NCBI RefSeq assembly: GCF_000003605.2
Contig: NW_003140811.1
Span: 1,418,777 to 1,482,077, forward strand
Source: Saccoglossus kowalevskii
Lineage: Eukaryota > Hemichordata > Enteropneusta > Harrimaniidae
Direction of reading: 5' to 3'
DNA: 63,301 nt
This document shows positions 51,619 through 62,403 of the stretch, one piece after another. The notes beneath the pieces are model-generated. The model saw only the letters and a program-made list of their open reading frames with translations. It was not told the origin of the DNA and did no database searches. Both the position numbers and the translations under genes were made by a program. Position 1 is the stretch's first letter, and each line of letters begins with the position of its first letter.

Positions 51619-52048
51619 GCAGCCTCTCGGCTGAGATAGCTCCGCTGTTAGCGATGCACATTTCAATTAAAGAACAGAAGATATCATTAGAAAATGAACA
51701 ATGTGCATAGTATCAATGCAATGGGACTTGCTGTTTTCAACAAGAATTCAAAAATATCATTTTGCACCATAAATGATTGTGATTTTTAACAAGAAGTTGA
51801 AAATATCACTTTTTACAAAAAATGACAAAATATTCACCAAAATTAGAGAATTGAAGATATCATTACAAAATGAACAAATCTGAGAGAGGTCTACCCAAGG
51901 TACATATACACCAAGTATCAAAGCATTCAGGCTTGTAGTTTTCAAGAAGAAGTCGAAAAAGTAAAACATTGACACGGACGACGACGGACAATGACTCGTA
52001 TGATAAGCTCCGCTCGACAAAGTCGACAGCGAAGCTAATAAAAAAAAT
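51619..52048 (+). repeat. hairpin-ended dispersed element, family A copy 2
   Basis: Same start (GCAGCCTCTCGGCTGAGATA) and same end as copy 1, here GCTCCGCTCGACAAAGTCGA then CAGCGAAGCTAATAAA. A short tract of GACGGAC repeats precedes the terminal hairpin. It shares the sentence-like blocks AAATGAACAAATCTGAGAGA and CCAAGTATCAAAGCATTCAG with copy 1. It lies in intron 1 in the same orientation as copy 1, antisense to VGLL4. Confidence 0.75.
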
Positions 52049-52425
52049 TGCAAGATGTTCGTGAAATCCTTTTTTGCACCTCACAAATATCCAGTGAAAA
52101 ATCTTGCATAATTTTGTTCCTCAAAATGTTTATGAAACTTGATACCATACAGTAGTTTTAAAAAAAAAATCAAAAACACCTTTTTAAGTGTCTCATTATA
52201 TTTCCCCCATTTTACATGTAGATGAGAATTTACTAGTATTCAACCAACTGAAAATAAAGTACCGTATTTGTTGCACTGATGCAGAAAACAATAATTACAT
52301 CATCAGATATAATACACAAATGATATAATTCTAATTTCCTGAGTTTCCGCTCAGGATATGAGCCAGCATGACTAATACCACAATATTTTTTCTTGATCAA
52401 TTACGGAAATGTTTAGCAAAAAGAT

Positions 52426-52457
<32 letters not shown>

Positions 52458-55034
52458 TCACATATTTGAGATTCTTGAAGCAAATTGAAATGTATCACTA
52501 ATTTATTTTTACTTGTTTTCAAATGATTACAATTTCCTCAGAATATTTCATGAATTGTAATCTTTTTTTATACACAAGTGAAAGTGACAAGATGTATTGT
52601 AGCCAAATATGAACTATTGGTGGCAGAGGTAGAATTTGCAGAAGTGGAGATTTCAAAGTGAAAATTATTGGTCAAAGTTCTCGTAACTTTATCTGATCCA
52701 TGCACAGTCAGTGAGATGAATAGAACATTTACAAAAGGTTTAACATTTTTCGCAGTATATATTCATAGTGACCAGGAGGTAGTCAATCATTATTTTATCA
52801 GTCAATAATGTTTATTACGTAGTATACACAAATAGACTCAAATGCTCATTTAAAAAAAAAGACCAAAAGCCAAACAAACACTCCAACTCTCTCACAGAAC
52901 CCAATATACCTGAACATTAATCTCATAAAAGCAGTCCCCCTATGACATTCTACAAACTAACATGGGGTATACCAGTAGGTTATCACAGTAAATCATGCAA
53001 ACATCGCTATATCTGAAATCAAACAGTGAGAATCACTTTTTGTGTTGACAGGGATGCTCCCCAATTGGTACAGAATAACAAATTGCCCTCTTCTGGTAAC
53101 ACTGACATCAATAATTGAAAAATTGTTCATAAAAGAACATAACAGCAAATGCACGCAATCACAAAAGCACATAACTAATAAACACACATACTAATTTTAG
53201 TTTTCTAATATACAAATTCTGAAACAGCAAGGTAATCACACATTCACACATTGAATGCACTTCTCTAACAAAGCGCGATTCAGATATACCAAATACGAAA
53301 AATATTTTCTTTAACAAGCCAAATCACCTTAAATATTCAGCAACAATAAAGCAAACAAAGCATGCATATTTGTACTCTTTCATTGTAACCATGGTGATGG
53401 ATGGACATACGATTCATTCATTATTATTCCATTCATGGTGATTGTACTTCGCATCAGTTTCTCTTACTCTTCAATCACACAAAATGACACAAAAGATGCA
53501 AGATTGGCAAAATAATCTCAAATTCATTTTTCTTTAATAATACAGACTACTATTTCAAAACAAATCACCAAACTGCGTGTAAACATCCAGGGGCAAAAAT
53601 ATAAGATTTCATTGTGAATGTCTGTTCTGTATGAAATTGATTGCCAATAAAGTACACAAGGCATTGTACAGGTAGATTCAGTAAGGGTCCATTCCCTCAC
53701 ACTAAAGACTAGGAGCATGTTAAAATACATGTTTTCTGTTACCAGTGTTTTGTAAGATATTGCATACTGTTCTCAGATCAGCTTTCAGCTGGTACATGTA
53801 TCATGCCATATAGTATAATGTCTGAGCTGCGTTAAGAATAATTAAATCAAGTCAACTAGTCCTCGAGTCATACCATTAGGGCAGTAAAAGCGAAAAGGAA
53901 TAAGAAGAGAGTATTGGCAGTGTTTGAAATTTCTCAAAATTGTTTACCAGCACTAGAGCAGGCAAGTTTCAAATTTTATCAGCCCTGCCAGAAAATTACT
54001 GTCCTACTTTACAGATCCTTTCAAAATACTTGTCTTCCAATTCTATGCACCAACAAAAATTTAATGAACTTTTGATTTTAAATTGTTGAATACTTTGCAT
54101 CTTTGTATCAAAAGAAAAATGGCATTCAACTTTAGCCAATAATATCATTTCATGAAATTGCAGTTTCAAAATATTTATTGGTGACAATGAAAAAATGTTA
54201 TCCAATCACCTGACATGCAAGTTTCAATTTTTACCTGCTCCACTGAAAAATACCCTGTCGAGGGCGTACAATAATTTCAAACATAGGTATTGAATTCTGC
54301 AAAGTTACTACTGTATCATCATCATCATGTTCACATGGAATAGAAGTCTGTCTAAAGCCAAAGCACAGTATATTTGTTTTAAGCCTCATTACCTATGTAA
54401 AACAATGTCAGAAACAATACCTCAAAGATGAGTCAAGCCATTTTCAGGCTGAAATCAATAATTCCCCAATCCTTTCCTCCTTCAAAAAAAAAAAACATGT
54501 TTACATCGAGAAGCTTTATCATGGTGCCCTAGATTAAAGCAACAAGTTATAAGTAACATGATAGATGTCTTTACTGTCCAACAGGTCACAACAGATTCTC
54601 TTAAAAAACAACAGTAATAGTGATCATTACTGGCATTACTGGGGTGATATATGGGGAAATGTGCATTCTCTAACATTACCCAGAATTCCTTAATTCCATA
54701 GTTACCATTAGTCAGCCTTTCATTCTTAAGACATTGGGTCCCATTTCAAAATGAGAACTACTTTCAATTCAACATGGGCAATTATTGAAATGTGAATTTT
54801 ATTTACATTGTAGAAAAATAAAGAGGAACAAATAACAGTGATATGTCTGAAATCATATGTTATTTGTGAAAAAAAAAAAAAAAAAAACCTGATGCATGAT
54901 TTTCATTTCATAATCCTGCATAAGGTTGCACTAACATGCACATACAGCATTTGAAATTAGGCAGAGAGGGATTATCACGCTGAATATTTATCAGACTATC
55001 GTAAAATGTCTTTGAACTCGCATAGCCATGCAAG

Positions 55035-55184
55035 GGCTAATCTGCACTGGCTCGGAAGGTTGTAAATGATTAGCTAGTTTGAATTCGCATAACAATACTG
55101 ACAATGAACGTGCATTCAACGCCACAAGTTTTTTTGTTTTTTTAGCCAATCAGAATTCATCTTCCGAGCCAGTGCAGATCAGCC
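55035..55184. mobile_element. 150-bp MITE with 24-bp inverted ends and 10-bp target duplication
   Basis: Left end 55035-55058 (GGCTAATCTGCACTGGCTCG then GAAG) and right end 55161-55184 match as inverted repeats at 23 of 24 positions. A weaker match runs inward about 20 bp more. The flanks are a perfect direct repeat GCCATGCAAG (55025-55034 and 55185-55194), the target-site duplication. A 9-11 bp duplication fits a Mutator-like origin better than hAT (8 bp) or mariner (TA). The intact ends and duplication point to a young insertion. No second copy was noticed in the window. Confidence 0.85.
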
Positions 55185-55603
55185 GCCATGCAAGGTTTAG
55201 AAACGGCAGTATCCCCCCCCCCCATGTCAGTAACAGCTCCAAGCAAAAAATGACCTCATTTAAACCTCTGTGCTGAACAAAACCTCATTTAAAAAGAATA
55301 TCCGATTGGTTCCACGCCATTCACTAAAACATCCAACGTTTAGTATTTTTTGGGCACCATATTCAATTAAAGTCTGGGTCAAGGGTTAACAAAATCAGAG
55401 GGTTCAGTTACAACAGCTTATTTCCTAAACACTGCACAAACGTTATTAACAACAAGCATTCTTATATCAGCAAGGCGACTGGCAACACCTGTGGATTTCT
55501 CCCTTTGTGACGACAACTTCAACAAGAACAGAAATCACGACACTTTTAGTCTGAGGCTGAACAGGATTATGAAAACTCACAAAATTTGCCAAAAGATACG
55601 TGC

Positions 55604-55814
55604 TACTGTGGAATACTTTATTTTTGCTGGAATTAATTTTCGCTGAAAAGGCTTTTTGGGCATTTTGTATAGAATTTATTTTCACTGATTTTTGATGAGT
55701 TTAATGTGAAATACAGAAAAAAAGTATATTCGCTGGATTTTATTTTCACGGAATCATCCTTTCAGCGAAAATAGCGAAAATAAATTCCAAGCGAAAATAA
55801 AGTATTTTACAGTA
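55604..55814. mobile_element. MITE family C copy 2 (best preserved)
   Basis: 211 bp beginning and ending at TACTGT. Left TACTGTGGAATACTTTATTT, right on the other strand TACTGTAAAATACTTTATTT. Both continue with TTCGC- and GGAATTWATTTTCGCT-type words, so the inverted ends exceed 40 bp. The ATACTTTATTTTCGC motif is repeated as inner and outer inverted repeats. Confidence 0.75.
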
Positions 55815-57415
55815 TATACTGATGGAATTACAAAGGAATATACAGCACAATCCATCTAACGCTGTTACTACTGCTTTACCAGGGCAGTCTTTTAATGAAG
55901 CAACATCAGGCTGACTGAAAGTAATCTGCGTACGCCTTACTGACGGAGCAGACGCCAGCTTGCTATATAAACATATCACAATACACATTACAAGAGCATA
56001 TACATTAATATATACATGACGGAGACCGACCAAATGCTTTCTGACAACCAAGTATGTGATGTACAGTGTACGCACTCCAATTCAAAGAGTTAAGAAAAAA
56101 AAATGACTTTATATTCTTTTTCTAGCACAAGTTAATTAATAACCACTGGTATTTCTTATAATTCCAACATGAATTAGACATCATGTAACTATTTCTGAGC
56201 GCCAGAACAAGTTGCTAATGTTATCAATAGTGTTTGCCAGAGTGCAATGTACGTGGGATCCATGATCCACATCAATAAAACGTTTATCTGTACAAGCTGG
56301 CTACGAGAAGCACAAGAGAACACATGGTAATCACCTAAATATTAGCATTTATAATATGAATAGTACAAGTAAATTTTATAAAAATAATGACAACCTCTAT
56401 ATAATGACATTCTGCTTCAAACTGCACTCATTATTTTAAATTCTCATGGTAAAAAAAAAAAAACAGGTTCGCATCGTTAGTGTCAGTCGGTCAATGCTCG
56501 CTTAGTCTACAGTGTGTTGGAATTTCACAGCACAGTAAAAGGCTACTGAAAATACTATTACAATACAACAAATACATGCATATTTAGCAGCGATGAAAGG
56601 CAAGCTGCGCTGTATCTATGGCAATATGACGAATCAGGTTTCTACATATTTGAGCCGGTGACACGTAACCAGGCTGTTGCTTGACCCGTAAATCAATACA
56701 CAACTCAATCATGAATGTGTCGCGCAATTTGGAGAATAATTACAAAATTGTACATTTCATCGCATATTCATCTAAACATCTGTTATGTTTTAAACCCCCC
56801 ACAAAGCAAAGATCAACGTACAACGCCTCCCTGAAGGCATTAAATAGTCTCCATGGAAACCATTAAATACAGTGATTCAATTCAGCATGAATTTTTATTT
56901 TTTTATCATACATGTAACTGGTTCAGTTTCTATTTTTAGATTTTGGTTGAGCTAGGTATGGTTGTGATGAATTAACTTGAATTACTCACAATGCTACAGT
57001 GCTCTCTTAATATTAAGAAAACAAACAAATTGCACACATCAAAATAAACAGTAAATAACTTCCATACAAGTTCACTGGAATTATGATCATAGAATTTGAT
57101 ATGATATTATTTGTTTGGCAAATGTATAAAGCGGTCAGACATGGGCAGACCAAGATCATCTCTTTAAAACCTCATTAAATGGGTGTGGTGGGGTTTTATT
57201 CAATATTGAACATGTTTTTATGGAAGATAGCCAATTGAATGCATGTACATGTACATTGAACTAACTTGCGGTGAATAAATTGAAAAACCCAAATTAGAAG
57301 ATTAACATACATAAAACCAGGCCTGCAGATTTAGTTTTGTTGGGGTTTTTTTTCTACTACATCTCTTGGTATGCAAAACTGAAAAACTGGAAAAGATAAT
57401 GCCAAGAGACAAAAA

Positions 57416-57560
57416 AGTAAAATATTTTAGCTGGAATTAATTTTCATTGAAAAGACTTTCGTTGGGTGTTTTGCATGGAATTTATTTTCACGAAATTTTG
57501 ACAAGTTGAATGTAAAATATAGGAAAAAAAAGGTTTTTTCGCTGGATTTTATAGTATGTC
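57416..57560 (+). repeat. MITE family C copy 3, truncated
   Basis: AAAATATTTTAGCTGGAATT, then AATTTTCATTGAAAAGAC, GGAATTTATTTTCACG and TTCGCTGGATTTTAT align with family C. The right inverted end is lost after ATAGTATGTC. Confidence 0.6.
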
Positions 57561-58054
57561 AAAACTAATATTACAGCGAACGCAAGATATTTACATACAC
57601 CTAACTCCCACACCTGGTAGGCAATTTATATGATAATACCAAGGGACTTTGCAACATCCCCAGACACTTTCCTAGACAATCAAGTGACCATTGTAGACGC
57701 AATAAAGTTACATACCCGCCTATGTAAACAAGTAATAGGGATTCAGATCTACATTCCTCTTGTTGCTGTGTTGAATGGTTAACCCGTTAACAAGCAAAAA
57801 CAAAGTATTTTTGGTCAATGCATAATTAATTTGGTAGCACAGCATTTTATAATCTCTTTCAAAATATATTAAATAATTGATATGCAGAACATTTAATTAA
57901 AAAAAATAATTAAGTATTGAATAATAAAGTATTTGATACCATGGTTACAAATGACAATACTCTACTACTGTATATGTATTACATACAAGCAAACATTAAA
58001 ATACTGAAGAGTAATTTATTTTCTCCTGTATTTTAGTTTCGTTATTAAACATAT

Positions 58055-58202
58055 GAAGGTACGGTTCAGTGAAAATAAAATGAAATTATTTTTTTTCTAT
58101 GTTTTACATTCCACTCATCAAAATTCAGTGAATATAAATGTCATGCAAAACACCCAAAATAATCTTTTTAGTAAAAATTTATTTTTAAGTTTTTTTACAG
58201 TA
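58055..58202 (-). repeat. MITE family C copy 4, diverged and inverted
   Basis: TTCTATGTTTTACATTCCAC, AATTCAGTGAATATAAATGT and CATGCAAAACACCCAAAATA are the reverse complement of the family C interior. The copy ends in TTTTTTTACAGTA. Confidence 0.5.
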
Positions 58203-59658
58203 TTACAAAATACGTAATATGCGTGCACAATTTATACAGTCTTTCACAGAGCTGATACATGAAACAATTTTTTCACCAAACGCAGTAAAAAATGAACTTT
58301 ATATTCTCAATTCTCTGCAAGATGGAGACAAAAAATACCTCGTAACCTTTGAAAACAATATGAGCTTTCGTTTCGTTTTATGGCATTAATTACTAATTGA
58401 AAGAAGAGACTGATTGGAAAGACAAATAAATTATTCAAGGTGTTTTACTACATAAATAATTCACCTACAAACATGTAATGAAGGCGAGAACATGTGGTAT
58501 AATATGCACTTAGAGTGGGAGAGACATTCTCAAAAAAAGATAATAAGTATCCCTGTGTAAGGTAATATTGACACATCATAGACATGTCTGGATCGAACAG
58601 TACTAGCAGAAATATACGCTTATTTACCGTTCTGGTCTTGGTCACACATTTCGATAAAATCTATTTTTTGCCTGCAGATTAGTGGTGTAAGGCCTAAATT
58701 TCAACAGGCGTACATAGTGCAAACATCCCATCACTGTCTAGTTGTTCTTTTAGGGAGACTTCTTCCCTCCCCCGATGTAGAGTGTACAATATGTTACTGA
58801 TGTAGCACCTTTGATAGGAACACAAATCACAGACTGTGACTGTTCAAGTCACAAAAAAACAACAGCGTGTACTTTCAAAGTCACCTGTAAATCAACGAAC
58901 ACTATGAAGTGACAGCGGTCCATCTTCCGTGGTAACAACCGTCCATTCAGTTCATTTTATGGTTGGCTACCCAGAACAATAAAACCTGTAACTTTAGGGC
59001 ACGCGATGATGAACCATCGCAGGTGGTAGCCTCGGTGACAAAAGAACGAAAACAAACCTCTCTTCACCGGACTACCACTCATTCCGTTCATTCCTACACT
59101 GACGATCCCAAGAGAAATGAACAATCAGGGACATTTATATTTGATCTATTTGTTACCATCCAAATGGATACAATTTCTGCATCAGTCTTTTACATGTAAT
59201 GGGATTGACGAGATTGTTACCCAGAGCCACACGAGCACTCCACATAAGACAGAAGTAAAAACAAACTATTTTGAGTTCAGGACAAACCAAGTTCCCAAAA
59301 AATATTTCCATATAAATGAACAGTGGAAACCAAGTAGTTTTGGCATAATGTTTTACAGTTTTCCAAATCAATGGTTTTCACAAACCAGACCACCTGAAAA
59401 GTGTACCCACATGTTAAAAATGAAGTTTGTATGCACACAGACAGACACACTGACAGACAGAAGTCATTTCATTGACACTTAGAATTAAAAGTGCGGAAAA
59501 CGAGAAAAATGAAGAAAATAATTACATATACTAATCTAGTTCATTATAAGCTGTAGTATAATGTATTTTAATACTGCTACTAAATACAAAATTGTTTTAA
59601 TTAATCACTACTGTTTGTCATTATTTTCACCAAAAGTAGATCAGACTGTAATAGAAAC

Positions 59659-59681
59659 TTTCCGGAAAGCGGGGCCCCGCT
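59659..59681. other. two overlapping palindromes, the second GC-only at its core
   Basis: TTTCCGGAAA (59659-59668) overlaps by one base AGCGGGGCCCCGCT (59668-59681). Both are perfect. They lie in an AT-rich part of intron 1 about 2.6 kb downstream of exon 1. They could be a protein-binding site or cruciform-prone DNA. Function is unknown. Confidence 0.8.
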
Positions 59682-60464
59682 GTGTGGAGTAAAACTTGTG
59701 TTTTGTTGCATGTAGTGTGTGCCATTTGCATTTACTCCCCACCTAAAGTGACTGAACACATGGCAGTAAAGGCCTATACATATTGGGTCTCCTGGGAAGC
59801 AGCACAGCTTAGAATTACAATACATTGACAGGTTACATTACAGTGTAGAGCACTTAGCTCTCTTTATATTCTTATACATGTAGCAGTAACCCAACACCAG
59901 CAATGGCCGATAGCCATTTTTTTTTTTTAAATAATTCTTTAATATGATGAAAATATTTGTTTTTATTATCATGCAAAATCTACAATCATTAGGGGTTTAC
60001 ATGATTAAATACTGATTGATCTTCCTCTATGCATCTGAAATTTTTCTTACCAATTGAGTTGATTTATAGACCTGGATTAATTATTTTTATTTATTAAAAA
60101 AAAAAAACAGTAATCATCATTTACTTGTGGAGATGGAAATAATTAGATGGTAAGTCTCGTTCTCGGTTTGATATTATTATACTTTAATTTATTTTATAAG
60201 TAAATTCAGTTTAAGGTTCTCCTTAACAATGTAGATTTTAAATTACCGGTAATAGTTATTCATATAAATATTGTATTTTTTTTTTTTTAAACAGCAAGAC
60301 ATCAAATTGAGGTTTTATTTAAACCTTTGAGCAACTTTTGTCATCTTTCATCAAAATAAAATTAATTTTTTTTATATTTTTTTCAAAATTTGGATCAAGG
60401 CCCTCGGACATTATGATAATTTAAATAGAAATTGTCAACAAAGAAATGTAGAAAATGCATCAGC

Positions 60465-60515
60465 AAAATGTTACACTAAAATTTTGACGGGAAAAATTAT
60501 GGCACTGTAAATTTT
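60465..60515 (-). repeat. family E fragment
   Basis: GTTACACTAAAATTTTGACG then GGAAAAATTATGGCACTGTA resembles the fragment at 17395-17445. About 50 bp only. Confidence 0.45.
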
Positions 60516-62191
60516 TACATTTTCGACACTAGAAATGTTTGCTCAGGACAGCAAAGTTTCGCACGCAAAAGGCACTGAACTCGTAAATATTGAACAAAAA
60601 AAAAAATTGTCTTTCATATAACTAAATAGATGCACATACATAAAATACATTACAAAAAAATACATTAAAAAGTTTGCTGCTAAAAATAGCTATTTACATT
60701 TTAATGGGATAATAATTCAGTAAAAACTAATATTCGTGCCGGAATAGATAACAATGCAAACCCACTTTCCACTTCATGATAGCCATTACCAAGAGCAAAG
60801 CAATATGAACAGTAACTGTTTCTTCTCATCTGTCAAGTCATGTTGTTACTTTAGTAAATGTCTTAAGACAAACGATCATTTAATTGTCATTCCTGGAGTG
60901 CCAAGAGTCAGCCTGGACATATTTAAGAGCACTAAATAGGTCTCCTTTAGCAGTCCCTCTGTCACTCAGGCCTGGGGATACTCTTATAATGGCAATATTC
61001 CACATACAGAACATACCTTCCAACCCATAATGATATTATCTAAAATACCAGACATGCTATGTTTAAATTAATATCACGATTTTGAAGTACATAATCTATG
61101 GAGTTATTATTAGCCCTGCTATCTACTCATTCTGAACATAAAATTAGATCGTAAAATTCTATTCAGAATTAAAAATACAAGATCCCAATAAAACTGACAA
61201 CTCTTCAAACACTTTTAGAGAAGTTTTATACCGCTTTCATTGAATTCACATTCTGTGGATGTTTTTTTTGTTGTTTTCAATTTCCAAAAATGTGATGTAC
61301 TGAAAGAAACAAAAAGTTTGAAATACTGGGAATTTTTGTCTACAATAGAATGAAAACAGTCACGTATTATTAAACACGCCTATCTTACTCAGGCTTGAAA
61401 TATTTTAACAAAATAAAAAAGACAGACAATATTATTAACATTTAGAAAGTTTATACAACATTATACCGTCTTTTAATAGCACGTTTGCTCTAGATAATGT
61501 TTTGAACAGAAACACGCACACCCACACAATAAAACACGTCTTTATCAATGCGTGGTTTGCGAAGGGAAATATTCCAAGTAGCAACTTCTCTATTCACGCA
61601 TCGAGAGGGAAGCACTGGATTGGGTTTCCATTTCAGCTGCCAGGCCAACAGCGAGAATCGCAACAACATGATGTCTGGATCTCATTAAACATGCTTTATA
61701 AATAACACAGAAATTGTGACAACTTGATAGTCTTACATGGACCGGATTGTTTTTTTATTACTGGGCGAATTAGACGTGTCGACAGATTGGTCGGCAACCG
61801 CACTGTGTACTACTACCATGGTACTCCCGAAACAGATCAACAAGTGAGGTCGCGACTACACAGCTGACCTGATCGGCAGGTCTTTTATAGTTCGATCGTC
61901 CCCATTTTAGTTCCGCCCCTTCCCCTCTATACCCACCTCGCGAAATTATTTAAGGTTAAACACTGGGTTGTCAGCGAAGTAAAGGAAAGACAGATGTGGG
62001 TTTCATGCGTATTCCAACTGAATAGACGACAACAGAAATATGCGAGCATGTCTGGTATGCTGCATACAGAACACGACGCAAACACATAACACAGGTAGAA
62101 TTGAACGGCATGTCGCTCGTTCACAAACATCTGACGCACAAATAATCTCCTAGAACACAAAGTACCGTCCACAATACACCCGTAAACTCAC

Positions 62192-62255
62192 GATTTGCTT
62201 CGTCGGTCTGCACCATGGCCGCTGCGTGCGATAAAACATCCAGCGGAGTCTCCAT
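62192..62255 (-). CDS. VGLL4: VGLL4 coding exon 1 (initiator exon)
   Basis: Reads METPLDVLSHAAAMVQTDEA, then N and the first base of an Arg codon, with a consensus donor GTGAGT at 62191-62186 (phase 1). It joins exon 2 to give NREAALR, close to the KREAALR of the vertebrate METP-type isoform. The ATG at 62255-62253 is preceded by ATCAGG and followed by G, an acceptable Kozak context. If the upstream sequence is not spliced, an in-frame TAG lies at about 62288, which supports this ATG as the start. The peptide is the conserved N-terminal motif of the family, whose function I cannot state from sequence. The exon probably starts at 62269 after an acceptor, so it would carry 14 nt of 5' UTR. A second ATG (Met14) is in frame but less conserved. 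Confidence 0.92.
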
Positions 62256-62269
62256 CCTGATCGAGCTCT

Positions 62270-62403
62270 CTGAAAAATAACAAGGTGAGATCTAGTCAAG
62301 GTGGTTGATTCTTGTCGCGCTGCTTCTTGCTGATCGTTGCAAACACGGCGGTTTACAGCTACGCACATACGAGGAAAATCGGCTAAATCATAGCGGAACC
62401 TAC
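62270..62403 (-). other. VGLL4: probable 5' UTR intron of VGLL4
   Basis: On the minus strand a donor-like GAAG|GTAGGT (exon end at 62404) and an acceptor TTGTTATTTTTCAG|AGAG (exon start at 62269) bracket 134 bp just upstream of the initiator ATG. The pyrimidine-rich run before the AG is good and the donor is near consensus. Splicing would remove sequence that includes the in-frame TAG. It would put a short noncoding first exon upstream of 62404. This is inference from splice signals only. The alternative is an unspliced 5' UTR running straight into the ATG. Confidence 0.45.

Larger units (their letters stand above)
14494..62191 (-). other. VGLL4: VGLL4 intron 1 (47.7 kb)
   Basis: Bounded by donor GTGAGT (62191-62186) and acceptor CCACCAG ending at 14494, which follows a pyrimidine-rich stretch. 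It contains an alternative first exon (27996-28062), the assembly gap and most of the repeats listed separately. Between those entries (for example 15.7-16.9, 18.0-22.7, 23.7-27.1, 31.4-34.3, 35.0-36.7, 52.1-54.9 and 59.7-61.9 kb) I see only AT-rich unique-looking DNA. It carries homopolymer runs, short CA tracts (18821-18832, 30731-30759, 31924-31934) and unsupported short open frames. Around 61840-61930 the DNA turns GC-richer with CpGs and a CCGCCCCTTCCCC string. This could be a downstream promoter element or enhancer. Confidence 0.85.
2314..62255 (-). other. VGLL4: VGLL4/Tgi homologue, whole transcription unit (coding span)
   Basis: Four coding exons on the minus strand (62255-62192, 14493-14310, 3086-2806, 2570-2314) with GT-AG introns join in phases 1, 2 and 1 into 786 nt, that is 261 residues and a TAA stop. 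Identity rests on four things seen in order: an N-terminus beginning METPLDVLSHAAA, then NREAALR across the exon 1/2 join, an RPSVIACAP segment at residues 132-140, and two TDU motifs (about 181-195 and 214-226) in the last exon. Known for the family: VGLL4/Tgi is a nuclear cofactor with no DNA-binding domain that binds TEAD/Scalloped through its TDUs and competes with YAP/Yorkie in Hippo output. The length is a little below the roughly 290 residues of human VGLL4. The coding part fills about 1.3% of a 60-kb span. Expression and exact UTR limits cannot be seen here. Confidence 0.93.
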
